A DNA stretch of 64,000 nucleotides from Sebastes aleutianus (lineage: Eukaryota; Chordata; Actinopteri; Perciformes; Sebastidae): contig CAKAKS010000013.1 in the NCBI GenBank assembly GCA_916700875.1, positions 9,388,617 to 9,452,616 of the forward strand. Direction: 5' to 3'. The notes under the pieces are model-generated. The model did no database searches and had not been told where the DNA came from. It worked only from the letters and a program-made list of their open reading frames with translations. This document shows positions 47,916-59,429 of the stretch, in pieces; position 1 is the stretch's first letter, and each line of letters opens with the position of its first letter. A program made the position numbers and the translations under genes.

Positions 47916-48029
47916 CGAATAACCACTAAAGATGACAATATCAAAGTAAAAGGACAACAAATAGAATTGGAATTCAGCACAACATTGAATGAAAGCAGAA
48001 CTCTGTTTATTAGTGTGAATTTGCAATAA

Positions 48030-48186
48030 AACCTGTCATGGGAATGAACGAGGCCCCGCCTTACAGTTCCTTATCATGTATCATCAGCAGTAACGATGAT
48101 GAGCAGCAGCAGGTTGACCGTTCCACAGTTGGTTGTTGGTGCTCAGAGTCTCGTAGTTTGGTCCTGTACAACAGAAGAGACACAAG
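48030..48186 (+). promoter_or_regulatory. Probable U8 5' noncoding exon
   Basis: Family exon ending GAGACACAAG|GTAATG (exon end 48186), preceded by GGAATGAACGAGGCCCCGCC and a CATCAGCAGTAACGATGATG segment also found at 53310-53375. Intron 1 to the U8 ATG would be about 2.1 kb and is interrupted by a hAT end and the 42-bp satellite. No GAAANNGAAA motif directly before it. Confidence 0.5.
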
Positions 48187-48469
48187 GTAATGTAGAAATA
48201 CAGATAGTTGATGTATTATATTAATTCTGTTTATGGTTTGTTTGTTTTTGTGAAGAAATGTGGTGAGAATAATTTGGACTGTTTTATATTTGTTGCTGCC
48301 CAGGAACGAATAGAGAGACTAAAGAACCAGGTTCCTCTGGAGTTTAGTTTAGAGGTCCTACAGTTGTCTCTCCGTCTTTTTCTCCTTTCCCAGACTTTAC
48401 TCTGGAAGTATTTCTTATTTGAACTTGTCATGTGAATATCTATGGCTTTCTCTGTCTAGTTTTTATAAC

Positions 48470-48619
48470 TATTTTGAATATAAAAACGCCAAAATGTCAA
48501 GAATCATCATATTGGTGTGATTGTATGCATCAAAGGGTTAAATCAAGCATTTATGAAGTGCTTAGAGGAAATTTGAAAAATATCGCAGTATTATTTTTAG
48601 GCCATATCGCCCAGCCCTA
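48470..48619. mobile_element. hAT-type transposon end
   Basis: Ends at 48619 with ATATCGCCCAGCCCTA, the complement of the TAGGGCTGGGCGATAT end typical of fish hAT elements. Only one end visible. Confidence 0.55.
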
Positions 48620-48869
48620 TTTAAAATATTAAAACGCTTCGTGGTGTCCTCGTCCTTTAGTGTCGCTCCTCTAGTCTGTGTTGAGCGTAAAATCAAAAGC
48701 TGACCAGAAACTTCGTTAACCATCGAGGAGAAATCTAGTTGGTGAAATAGTTTTCCTCTCTAATCCATGATTAGTCCATGATCTTATGGAGGTATTTAGC
48801 CTTATTTTTCTTAGCCTGCATTAAAATACCATATTTTAATAAAAACAGGTACTGAATACATCCCATCAT

Positions 48870-49420
48870 TCAGTTCAGAACTGTTATTTTAACATTGTAA
48901 TCATCATTATTAAGGTTATATTGTGTTTATGAAGACTGCTGTTCATATTGTTGTTAGAGGTTTGATGAATATATTATTGATTAGAAATGGCTGATAAAGT
49001 TCACTGGACCAGTAACTATATAGTGTTCTGTATATTATATAGTGTATATATACATGTATATATAGTGTTCTGTATATTATATAGTGTATATATACATGTA
49101 TATATAGTGTTCTGTATATTATATAGTGTATATATACATGTATATATAGTGTTCTGTATATTATATAGTGTATATATACATGTATATATAGTGTTCTGTA
49201 TATTATATAGTGTATATATACATGTATATATAGTGTTCTGTATATTATATAGTGTATATATACATGTATATATAGTGTTGTGTATATTATATAGTGTATA
49301 TATACATGTATATATAGTGTTCTGTATATTATATAGTGTATATATAAATGTATGTATAGTGTTCTGTATATTATATAGTGTATATATACATGTATATATA
49401 GTGTTCTGTATATTCATGAA
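48870..49420 (+). repeat. 42-bp satellite with conserved flank, copy 2 (longest)
   Basis: Nearly ten units of TATAGTGTTCTGTATATTAT plus ATAGTGTATATATACATGTA from about 49017 to 49415; flank at 48870-49010. Inverted relative to the copies at 13420 and 60180. It sits inside U8 intron 1 as I reconstruct it. Confidence 0.9.
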
Positions 49421-50329
49421 ACAACAGGGAGAGGACACCACCATGCTTTGAGCTTTTGTTTTTCTTGGATCTCTGGTCTGCTGGGAGAGAAACACACAGC
49501 AATGATTAATCCATCCTGTTACTGTGAATACTGACAGTGGACATTGAAATCATCACTTACTTCTCTTTCCATTCCCCTTGGTCCATTATAGACCAAATAA
49601 GTATTTCCACTATAGACTGACATGTAGGCTACATCCAGCCTTCTTTCTTTCTTTCTTTCTATCTATATTAATAATGGTAGTAATAGGGCAGACCGTGCAC
49701 AGTTCCTGCTGTGCTAATTAATGTGTTTTAAAGAACTGACAAACAGTCAGATGTCTGTAGGCCGACAGCACTCACTAAAAAAAACTAATATAATTTGCAG
49801 AGGTGCAAATATCAATGAAAGAAGTGATTTATTTAAAATAGAGTCTACGTTCAAAGCCACAAAAAGAAAACCTGCAGGACTTGGTAATGTATTAATCATT
49901 GTTATATATATATACAGTATATATGGTATCGTCGTATTCTAGCATTGTGGATTAGTGGTTGTTGTTATTTTTAGGCTACTTACCATCCATCTTCATTACG
50001 CATTTCGTAATCTTCCATTAGCTGCTGTGATTTCCACCAGCACCCTGTGCTTTAGACATGACTCTACCACCTCCACTGCTGTCAGGTCAAAGCAGATCTT
50101 ACTTCCTGTTCTTCCTCAGTTGTAAATATCTAATCTACTAAAGTGGCTCCATCTTGTGTCAGAAGTACATTAGTGTTCCTGTCTTGGTGTCAGTCCACTG
50201 GTCAGTCATGTGTAATCAGTAGCACAGAGGAAGAAGTCCTGTGAGGACTAAAGACAGACTGTAGATTGTCTCTGTTCTACCTGTAATAACTGAACTTGTA
50301 TCTGATGTGTTTCTGTCTCCTCTCACAGG

Positions 50330-51698
50330 ATGAAGATGATCTGCAGCATCCTGCTGCTCCTCAGTCTGACCTCCTGTGTCTCTGGTTAGTTGACCTTCAC
50401 TTTATTATCCACAAACACTAAATACACTTTCAGACAAACATCTCTAGATGGAGTTTGACATGTTCAAGTTGTCAGTTTGTCTGCTGCTCACTTTCCCTCT
50501 CTGTCTCCTCTACAGGAGCATTTGTAGTGAATGTGACACAGACCTCCTATCAGGCAGAGGAGAACCACAACATCACACTGGAGTGGATGTTCACAACCAG
50601 AACCAGCAGTTCCTCCAACTCACTTTTTATCTACTGTGAACTGTCAGCTGATCTCAGACCCTTAGTCCTGTTTCATCTCCATGAAGGTGGTGAGGTCCCA
50701 GAGTCTCAGGATGAACAGTTTACAGGACGAGTCCGGTGGGACAAAGACGTCCTCAGAGACGGACGAATCAGACTTCACATGTCCAGACTCAGGATTAATG
50801 ACTCTGGTGTGTACCGGTGTGACATGCAGACAGGTGATGGTAGTGGCTCTAGGATATGTCGCCTCAATGTCACAGGTGAGTTGATTCAGTAGAAGTCAGT
50901 CAGTGAAACCAGACTAAGAGTCTACAGCCCTGCTAGTGCTAAACACATCTTAGTTTAGCATGTTAGCATGCTGCAGGGGTCATACTACGCTTCCGCCATT
51001 TTGGACTGAAAGCGACTACCAGACGCAGTAAAACGTACGTCATGGCTACCGCTGATGAAGACTAGGATCATATTTAGTCTTTCTTTTGTCAGTCTGCTGG
51101 ATTTATTTAGTTTCCTGTTTCAGTAAAATGGTTCCACTTCAGACAATCACACACATTTTATTTTCTGTCCTTTACAGCAGCTGCTGATGAGCCCAAACCT
51201 CTGAGACCAACAATGAGACCAGAACCAGAGAGACCAACAATGAGACCACAACCAGAGAGTCGGGGAAGGATCGGCCTCTACGTTGGACTGACAGCAGCTC
51301 TACTGGTTCTCTGTGCTGGACTCTGCTTTGCCTTCCATCGTTCTTTTACTAAATCTATTGATAAAAGAGGAAACATCAATACAGCCGAACAGATGATGAG
51401 TTTCTCAGAGAAACAACCCATCAGGACTAACCAAGTGGTAACCTCCAGTGCTGAGATAAGGTCGTGTCTAGAAGGTAACCTCCAAGCTCCAAGAAAAAAA
51501 TGTGAAAACTCTTGCGAGACTCGTTGCCCGACGACCTTTCCTAACCTCAACTATTCAAAGTCAATGCCTAACCTCAACTATTCAAGGTCAATACCTAACT
51601 TCAACCATTCAAGGTCAATACCTAACTTCAACCATTCAAGGTCAATGCCTGACCTTAACTCATCATCACTGTATGAAGAGTTCATCATTAAGATTTAA
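50330..51698 (+). CDS. U8: single V-set Ig type I membrane protein (intact)
   Basis: Exons 50330-50384 (signal peptide), 50516-50875 (V domain, residues 20-138), 51178-51698 (stalk, helix, tail); 936 nt, 311 aa. Key residues: Trp42 (LEWMF), Cys59 (IYCEL), Cys120 (DSGVYRCDM), Cys133 (RICRL). Sequons at NVT24, NIT37, NDS113 and NVT136. Stalk has two RP(E/Q)PE-type repeats (about 147-167); helix about 170-191 (IGLYVGLTAALLVLCAGLCFAF). Type-1 tail: SIDKRGNIN, SFSEKQPIRTNQ, RSCLEGN, then a CENSCETRC cluster, four 9-residue repeats (PNLNYSRSI type, 51540-51647) and a C terminus with SSLYEEF that resembles an SH2-binding or endocytic tyrosine site. The tyrosines in the first two repeats are histidines in later units and in U7. 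Splice sites and frame are intact. Function inferred from fold only. Confidence 0.87.
50876..51177 (+). other. U8 intron 3 with conserved YY1/ETS-like motif
   Basis: Shorter than in U7: about 140 bp are missing before CGCTTCCGCCATTTTGG at 50988-51004. The acceptor is TTTTCTGTCCTTTACAG. Confidence 0.6.
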
Positions 51699-52330
51699 CT
51701 CTAAGTTGGTTCAGTTCTCCCTCCAGCTGTTATCAATCATGTGTTTTATGTTCTCTGTTTACTGATGGATATTGTTACCTTGCACTGAATCTCCTAATGT
51801 TAACTTTATAATGTGTTCATTCATATAAATGTAGTGATTCCTTCACTATGGCAGCTAGCATGGTCTGCTACGTTAGCTTTGACTCTTAGCATCTAATATT
51901 CATGAATTCAACCGTTATATTAATATATTGTTTAAATGTAAATGTATTTATAATGTCAAGATGGGTAATAACACGGTGTATATATTATCAAGCACTGCAC
52001 TAAAAGTTTTAACATAAATCTAAAATGTCATTGCTGGGACTTAGAGATGCTCGTAGTGGCAGAAACACTCTGTTACTGTTGTGAACTGCTGAAAGTTAAA
52101 GTCAAACATTCAGTTTTAGCAGTTTGATGAATAACACAACAAAGTAATATATGATAAATATTGAGTTGATTGTTGGAGTTATGGAGAAGGTTTAGGACTA
52201 TGTACTTCTTCCAACTTCTTTTCGGACATGTCATATTTATTTATGTTGATTATTTGTTTACTGTTCGTTTTATTAGTTATTCTTGTTTTGTTTTTTACTT
52301 GTTACATGTTCCAAATAATTAATAAAATAA
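51699..52330 (+). other. U8 3' flank
   Basis: Matches the 3' flanks of U1 (8175-8225), U2-type copies and U9 (54850-54920, 55430-55520), including CTAGCATGGTCTGCTACGTT at about 51857 and the TTTCTGCC/GGCAGAAACACTC segment at about 52055. Likely 3'-UTR and flank. No frame of note. Confidence 0.6.
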
Positions 52331-53190
52331 CGAAATGGTTGTCACCGTCCACTCATATTAAACATGAATCACAATTAGTGTATGAGAATAATATGCAAGA
52401 TGAGCATATAGTTTGTTATTATGAACAGCTGAATGGTGCATTGCATTAAATGCTGCAGGCTGCAAGGCATTATGGGATGTTATTCTCTCCTTTCCTTTGG
52501 TAAAGGATGCTCCAGTGTGTCCTCTGCTAAAGGAGATAAGAAAGGAAGCATTGAAGCTCCTTTCCTTTGGAGTTACTTTAGTGTCTTTATTATGCAATCA
52601 AACACAAAGAAATAGGTTTGAGAGCAAAACTTTCCACTGATATCAAAATATGTCTGCTTACAAATCCAAAAACTACTGAGCATATCTGGTATTGAGTTCC
52701 CTCATTTCAGTGGCCTCATTTGCATAAGCACAGGAACTCAATACCAGATACTGACACCCTCATTTGCTTATGCAATTTGCTTATGCAAATGAGGGTCCGG
52801 AGGTTGACTGAAGGTGCGGTGTTGCTGTAATGCAACGTTCAGGGTTGCTCAGTTAAACGAGTATCGGGCGATGGTAGATTATAACTATCATGATGCATTC
52901 AATGTAATCTTGTAAAATAGATTTTTTGGTGAGAACCTTGAATAACTACAGTTGTTTAAAGGAGATGTTTTCACAGCAATATAAAATAGATAATAGAGAG
53001 GGAATGATGACCTGTTTAACTTCCTAACATGAACTCTGAGCACCTCATAATATAGAATTACAAATACTAATGCCAAGATTTATTTTTATCAATAAAAATA
53101 AATGTATTAATTTCCTAATCATTAGAATTGTGTGTTGTTGATCCAAATAATCGTGATTAGCATTTCGTCCATTATCGTGCAGCCCTACCA
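52330..53190. mobile_element. Compound repeat: short element, hAT-like element, octamer hairpin
   Basis: 52330-52575 pairs with 29700-29940. 52575-53150 pairs with 47555-47915. It ends at 53189 in ATTATCGTGCAGCCCTAC, a hAT-like end. A segment unique to this copy at 52675-52880 holds nested inverted repeats: CTGGTATTGAGTTCC against GGAACTCAATACCAG, and CCTCATTTGCATAAGC against GCTTATGCAAATGAGG. Confidence 0.6.
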
Positions 53191-53239
53191 CCTTATAGAC
53201 CTTCGGTGCTTAGGTGTAGGGTTGCATCAGACTAACAGT

Positions 53240-53380
53240 TTGCTGTGGAACTGAAAAGTGAAAGTCGAAATCAACCTGAACAGAGGAGGAGCCTCCTCCT
53301 AGGAGAGCACCTGTTACGGGAATGAACGGGGCTCCATGCATCTTCCAGTTCTCTTATCATGAATCATCAGCAGTAACGAT
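53240..53380 (+). promoter_or_regulatory. Orphan promoter cassette with GAAA repeats
   Basis: CTGAAAAGTGAAAGTCGAAATC at 53251-53272 (given as GAAAAGTGAAAGTCGAAATC, 20 bases) repeats GAAA with 3-base spacing, a degenerate IRF-type site. Then AACAGAGGAGGAGCCTCCTC and the CATCAGCAGTAACGAT segment of the U8 cassette follow. No coding exons of the family follow on the plus strand. Confidence 0.45.
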
Positions 53381-53852
53381 CTGCTACTTTATACTCCACT
53401 ACATCTCAGAGGGAAATATTGTACTTGTTACTCCACTACATGTGAACATCTGACAGCTTTTCATGCACACTAGTGCAGCAGTAACTAATCCAGAAACATC
53501 ATCTATTATAGTACAACACTGACTTTACTGCAACATCAATGCTTAAAGACGTGGTTACTCACAAGCGCTGAGATATAACACATTCATCTTCATCCTTTCT
53601 CGCTGCTGACAGACAAACGGCTGATGTCACAAACTGGCTCAGGGAATGGGACACAAAGGGAGTCCACGCAAGGTTATATATATAAAACCAAACTATTTAT
53701 TAAACTGAGGTTAACATCAAATGAACAACGGAGTGTGTAGATCAGTAATGTCATCAAATGAATGTAGTGCATGGATGTGTGGGCATAATGTGCTGTGGAG
53801 GTGTTGAAGGTGCAGAACCAAACAAAGGTGATGTCAGGTGGATGTGGCTGCA

Positions 53853-54092
<240 letters not shown>

Positions 54093-54850
54093 ACATGGGG
54101 CAGCTTTTCTAGCCTGGAATGGCCCAGGTGAGCTCAATCAAGCTGACGACCCCTCCCTCGTCAGCCCACTACCTGCTGAGGTTGGCCAGGCCAGCCTCCA
54201 AGACAGGAGGAGAGACGTCACAGCTGACTTCTACACGGTCTGCTCTCCACTTCCTCTGTGCAGCTGTGAAGAGAAACCACCTCGAGGCGTGTGATGCACG
54301 AGCTACTGTTTCTGTAAATCACTTTAAATCAACACACATGTTTGAAACTGTAGGCTATCTTCCTGGGAAACGGTCAAGCAAGGCCATATAGCAGACATCT
54401 GTATAGATCAATACTTATTTATAGTATATCTGTTGTTTTATAGCAATTAGAAATGTTCTTCAATCACTCCACAAGGAGGAGCTCTTAAGCTACCCTTAAA
54501 TTCTTCTTTACTGATTTATTTGGCCACTTGGGGGCAGCAGAAACAAACCACCACCTCACTGTATGTGTATTAATCCACAGCTGAAAATAGTCCCCAACAA
54601 ATGCACTACTTCCTCCTGTTTGAGTAACGTTTGTTAAAAACTACAGTGCCCAGCTGCTTTAGAAAATTACTGATCCCTTTTTAAAAATGAAAGTAAACAT
54701 TCAACCCGGTCTCACGGGAAGGCGTAGAAATAGCACGACAGTTACGCAGACTTTCCACGTGTCATGAGTACACATTTTAGGCTTTTTACGCGTCATTTGT
54801 TCGCCACGCAAACGTCCGCAGTTATATCTAAGAAAGAAAATCACTAACTT
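54093..54850. other. Intergenic region without supported gene
   Basis: A 90-codon plus-strand frame at 54119-54391 has no recognisable domain. 54700-54800 is CpG-rich with TTACGCAGACTTTCCACGTG. No family exon. Confidence 0.4.
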
Positions 54851-55735
54851 AGGTTTAGGCAACAGTAACAGGGTGTTTCTGCCCAGCAATGACATTTTTC
54901 ATTTTTGTCAAAATTTGCAGTGCAATGCTTGATAAACATATACACCGTGTTATTACCCATCTTGACATTATAAATAATGAGATTTAATAAACTTTATGGA
55001 GCATTTTATGGGTCCAAACACCACTTTTTCTTCATGTCCCACAACTGTCTCAATGTTGAGATACGTTAAATGAGGTTATTCAATTATAATATGACATTAT
55101 TTCAAATGGAACTGTTTCATATTCATATTACTTTACACCATATTAACATTATTTATTTGTTAACTAATCATTTATATACTTTTTTTCCATCTTAATGTGC
55201 CTGTCCCACACTTCTGAAATAATACAAATAAACAAATAAACAAATACCATATAGTAAATGTTTTATTCAAAGGCAAACAAATCTGGTTTCCATGGAAACA
55301 GAAGTCAACAGGTGAGCACATGGATGACAGGTTGGGCCGCCAACAACGGTGACCCTCAAGATCCAGAACAACAAGGTGAAGATCACCTTTTATTCTTCTT
55401 CTTCTCACCGTACAGCTCAGTAACATTTAAACAATAACTTAATATAATGGTTGAATTCATGAATATTAGATGCTGAGAGTCAAAGCTAACGTAGCAGACC
55501 ATGCTAGCTGATATTTATCTGCAACATAAGCAGAAATATCATTTAGACAACATGTCTGGTAAAGACATTAGATATAGAGACCAAAACCATTTTTCCACCA
55601 GGTTATAAACATATTTATTTCTGCTGTAAAGTTGTCCATTTAAACATGACGGCCCTTTTGGAGTCAGCCTCAAGTGGCTATTTGAAATGGTTAAGGTTAG
55701 GCATTGACCTTGAATGGTTAATAATAACTTTATTT
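54850..55735 (-). other. 3' flank of U9, split by insertions
   Basis: 54850-55160 matches the U1 flank 8170-8510. 55180-55430 is an insertion. 55430-55520 matches 51857-51930 in complement. 55680-55722 (CATTGACCTTGAATGGTTA) is a fragment of the 27-bp tail repeat. Confidence 0.6.
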
Positions 55736-56945
55736 ATATAACACCTTTTAAAACAAGGTTACACAGTGCTTTACTTTACACTAAAGGCATGATAAAAGTA
55801 ATTAACATCCAGAACTCAAGATCTAAGCAAAATAAAAAGTGCACTCGGAGAGCGCAGACCTCCGCCAAGGCAGGTTTCATGTACGTCACAGATATCGGAC
55901 GGAGCCAGACCTTTCAAGGCTTTAAAAACAGTCAAATCAATTCTAAAACTCACAGCTAACCAGCGAAGGGCAGCAAGGATTGGTGTGATGCGGTCGCTTC
56001 TCTTAGTACGTGTTAAAAGCCTGGCAGCAGCGTTTTGAATCAACTGTAATCTTTGATGTTCCGCCTGCTGATAGCAGAATAAAGTACGTTGCAATCAGAA
56101 TCAGAATCAGAATCAGAATCTCGCTTATTGGCAGATGTAAGAGGTATACACTAGGAAATGGCTTTGGTTTTGTTGGTGCAAATATGCAGTAATATAACAA
56201 AAGAATATATGAAAATGTTAGAATAAAATAAGAATAAAAAAACTGAAATTCTACCAATATACAATATACAATATACGATATACAATATAAGCTATAAACA
56301 AGAAATAAACATGATATAAACAGATAGTGCAAATATTGCCGTTGTGCAAACAGTCAGATAGAGAGAGTCAGTGTCTATTGTGTGTATAATGATTCCTCTC
56401 ATACATTTAACTTCACTTCATACTTATATCCACATCACATTCATATTTAAAGCAGCAGGGTTATTTGTGCTTGTGAGCCATCAGCACCTTAAAGATGTAA
56501 CAGATCAAATCAAATTCAGCTCAATAACTCATCAGCGTTGTCTCACCATCACGCCCCCCCACACACCACACCTCTCGGTAGTCGCCGTGATTCACCGTAA
56601 AGATCCACTGATCAACAGGCTCATTAACATGCAGAAACATTCATGAGGTGCTTTGCATCGACCATTTATGGCTGAATGATGGCGTGTAGAGGGCGGGATA
56701 TGAGGCGGATCCATGTGCGCACATTTCCAGGTGGACTGTGATTTATAAAGGGAACATTGCGTGCGGGTGTGCGTACGCACAGTTTTATAAGTCAGATTTT
56801 TTTTGCGCACGCCATTTTCGGCTTTTGTGCACACGTACATTTTTAGTATGGATCCCACTCACTGTTTTATAAATGAGACCCCTGGACTTGGTAAATTGTC
56901 TCAGTTGGGCAAAACAGGACTGCACCACTTTAGTCATCTGAGCGT
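55723..56945 (-). mobile_element. L2-like LINE fragment and other repeats inserted in the U9 tail
   Basis: Minus-strand frame at 56094-55816 encodes QRLQLIQNAAARLLTRTKRS, then DRITPILAALRWLAVSFRID and KALKGLAPSDICDV, the C-terminal region of an L2/Maui-type reverse transcriptase, with a damaged end. 56090-56350 begins with (AGAATC)n and TCTCGCTTATTGGCAGATG, another fish retroelement end. The insertion separates two pieces of the U9 tail repeat (55680-55722 and 56945-57010). Confidence 0.7.
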
Positions 56946-57117
56946 CAAATTGCAAGTTAGACATTGACCTCTAATAGTTGAGGTTAGGCACTGACGTTGA
57001 ATGGTTAAGGTTAGGATAGGTCGTTGGGCAGAGAGTCTCGCAAGAGTTTTCGCACATTTTCGCAGCTTGGAGGTTACCTTCTAGACACAACCTTATCTCA
57101 GCACCGGAGGTTGCTGC

Positions 57118-58369
57118 TTAGTTAGTCCTGACGGGTTGTTTCTCTGAGAAACTCAACATCTCTACGGCTCTATAGATGTTTCCTCTTTTACCAGTAGATT
57201 TAGTAAAAGAAAGACGGGGGTTAATGCAGAGTCCAGCACAGAGAACCAGTAGAGCTGTCAGTCCAGCGTAGAGGCCGATCCTTCCCCGAATCTCTGGTTG
57301 TGGTCTCATTGTTGGTCTCTCTGGTTGTGGTCTCATTGTTGGTCTCTCTGGTTGTGGTCTCATTGTTGGTCTCAGAGGTTTGGGCTCATCAGCAGCTGCT
57401 GTAAAAGACAGAAAATAAAATGTGTCTGATTGTCTGAAGTGGAACCATTTTACTGAAACAGGAAACTAAATAAATCCAGCAGACTGACAAAAGAAAGACT
57501 AAATATGATCCTAGTCTTCATCAGCGGTAGCCATGACGTACGTTTTACTGCGTCTGGTAGTCGCTTTCAGTCCAAAATGGCGGAACCGTAGCTCTGCTGC
57601 TGGGAGCTGACGTTGTAATGGAACGACCAGTTGACTTTCACTTCTTAGTAATATGTGTTCTTTGGTACAGCTCCAGCAGGGATGAAGCTGAGACTACTTT
57701 TATACTAACCAGTATGACCCCTGCAGCATGCTAACATGCTAAACTAAGATGTGTTTAGCACTAGCAGGGCTGTAGACTCTTAGTCTGGTTTCACTGACTG
57801 ACTTCTACTGAATCAACTCACCTGTGACTTTGAGGCGACATATCTTGTAGCTCCTATCATCACCAGTGAGCACTTCACACCGGTACACACCAGAGTCATT
57901 AATCCTGAGTCTGGACATGTGAAATCTGATTCGTCCGTCTCTGAGGACGTCTTTGTCCCACCGGACTCGTCCTGTAAACTGTTCATCCTGAGACTCTGGG
58001 ACCTCAACACCTTCATGGAGATGAAACAGGGTAAAAGGTATCTGCGCTCAGCTAACAGTCGACAGTAGATATTAAGTGATTTGGAGGAACTGCTGGTTCT
58101 GGTTGTGAACATCCACTCCAGTGTGATGTTGTGGTTCTCCTCTGCCTGATAGGAGGTCTGTGTCACATTCACTACAAATGCTCCTGTAGAGGAGACAGAG
58201 AGGGAAAGTGAGCAGCAGACAAACTGACAACTTGAACATGTCAAACTCCATCTAGAGATGTTTGTCTGAAAGTGTATTTAGTGTTTGTGGATAATAAAGT
58301 GAAGGTCAACTAACCAGAGACACAGGAGGTCAGACTGAGGAGCAGCAGGATGCTGCAGATCATCTTCAT
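57118..58369 (-). pseudogene. U9: V-set Ig gene with +2 frameshift and tail nonsense
   Basis: Signal exon 58369-58315 is intact. The V exon at 58183-57822 is 362 nt. Two extra bases lie near 58030-58045, after LLAER, which throws the rest of the V domain out of frame (KVLRSQSL frame). The downstream codons for DSGVYRC are still present in the original frame. The last exon 57398-57118 has three RPQPERPTM stalk units, helix IGLYAGLTALLVLCAGLC and a type-1 tail (SFSEKQPVRTN). It ends at a TAA where U7 and U8 have CAA. Relic tail sequence continues to about 56945 and then is split by retroelements. Two independent lesions make it a pseudogene. Confidence 0.8.
57399..57821 (-). other. U9 intron 3 with the YY1-like motif
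   Basis: Carries CCAAAATGGCGGAACCG at 57572-57588; the ETS-like half (GGAAG) is changed to GGAAC, unlike U2, U3, U5, U7 and U8. Confidence 0.55.
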
Positions 58370-58619
58370 CCTGTGAGAGGAGACAGAAACACATCAGATA
58401 CAAGTTCAGTTATTACAGGTAGAACAGAGACAATCTACAGTCTGTCTTTAGTCCTCACAGGACTTCTTCCTCTGTGCTACTGATTACACATGACTGACCA
58501 GTGGACTGACACCAAGACAGGAACACTAATGTACTTCTGACACAAGATGGAGCCAGTTTAGTAGATTAGATATTTACAACTGAGGAAGAACAGGAAGAAT
58601 GATCTGCTTTGAGATCAAC

Positions 58620-58985
58620 AGTAGGCCTTTCCCATTTCCGATTTAATACAGCTCGATTCCTCTCCTCCTTCCGTCCACGTGAGATGCGAGCAGGAGGCGA
58701 GGAAAAGACACGTAAAGTTATCAGATCAGTCCGGTCGGCAGCAGCGTCCAATCAGTAACTGATATCCAAAAGGGTCGGTCGGTAAAAGACTTCCGTGAAG
58801 GATGCTCTCGTGTATCCTCGCTCCTCGCTCCTCGCTCCTCCGTGCAGAAATAAGAGCTTTGGGATGGTCTTCAAGATGGCGCACCAGAACAACTTCCGGT
58901 TCAAACGAGGATCGATGAGCGAGGAAACGAGAAATAAGAGCTTTGGGATGCTCCCAGAGTCTAGCCAGTTCATCCTGGCTTAATT
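58620..58985. mobile_element. GAGG/CCTC inverted-repeat elements upstream of U9
   Basis: 58620-58700 resembles 2395-2500. 58735 carries one CCAAT/GC-box unit. 58790-58960 resembles 590-745 with the same AAGAGCTTTGGGA and CAAGATGGCGCACC core. They interrupt the region that is conserved upstream of U1. Confidence 0.55.
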
Positions 58986-59429
58986 GGTTTCACGAAGGCT
59001 AAGCCAGACTGAGGAGGAGAGACTAGGTTGAGCCAGGTGTTAGTAATTCAGATAGATGTGCGTTCACTACTTTCCTCAATAGACCACGAGGTCGATCACA
59101 GATTTACTGATGCTGGAATGGAGTAAACTCGTTCTGCGTACTTTAAACCCAGAGAGAAACAGCTTTTAATGGAAGATTACGAGGAAGTTAAGCATCTAAT
59201 ATGTAGAAAAGGAGACATGGCTGTCGGCTGCTGTAATAAAACAGCCAGATAAAAACATGGCAGACGATATATCGGAACGACTCAATGCGTAAGTAGCCTA
59301 AAAATAGCCCATAACGTTACATTCACTCACCACTGCTGTTAACTGAAACCGTCATCATTAAACCATTCAAAGAGTTAATGTCACTTCACCTTAACAGTGA
59401 GCAGTGGAAGTTAAGATATTATTTAGGAG

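Noticed and set aside
49016..49495. Frames on both strands with YIVFCILYSVYIHV or IYTCIYTLYNIQNT repeats
   Set aside because: The 42-bp unit is a multiple of three and nearly palindromic, so frames stay open by chance. The same occurs at 13352 and 60165.
50455..50515. In-frame ATG in intron 1 (MTCSSCQFVCC...) leading straight into the V exon
   Set aside because: It requires retention of intron 1 and lacks a normal signal peptide. The spliced signal exon MKMICSILLLL with proper GT/AG sites is the better model. An alternative transcript remains possible.
50448..50639. Frame MEFDMFKLSVCLLLTFPLCLLYR in intron 1 of most units
   Set aside because: It looks like a signal peptide but runs into the V exon in the wrong frame. 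Its recurrence in all copies is explained by intron conservation.
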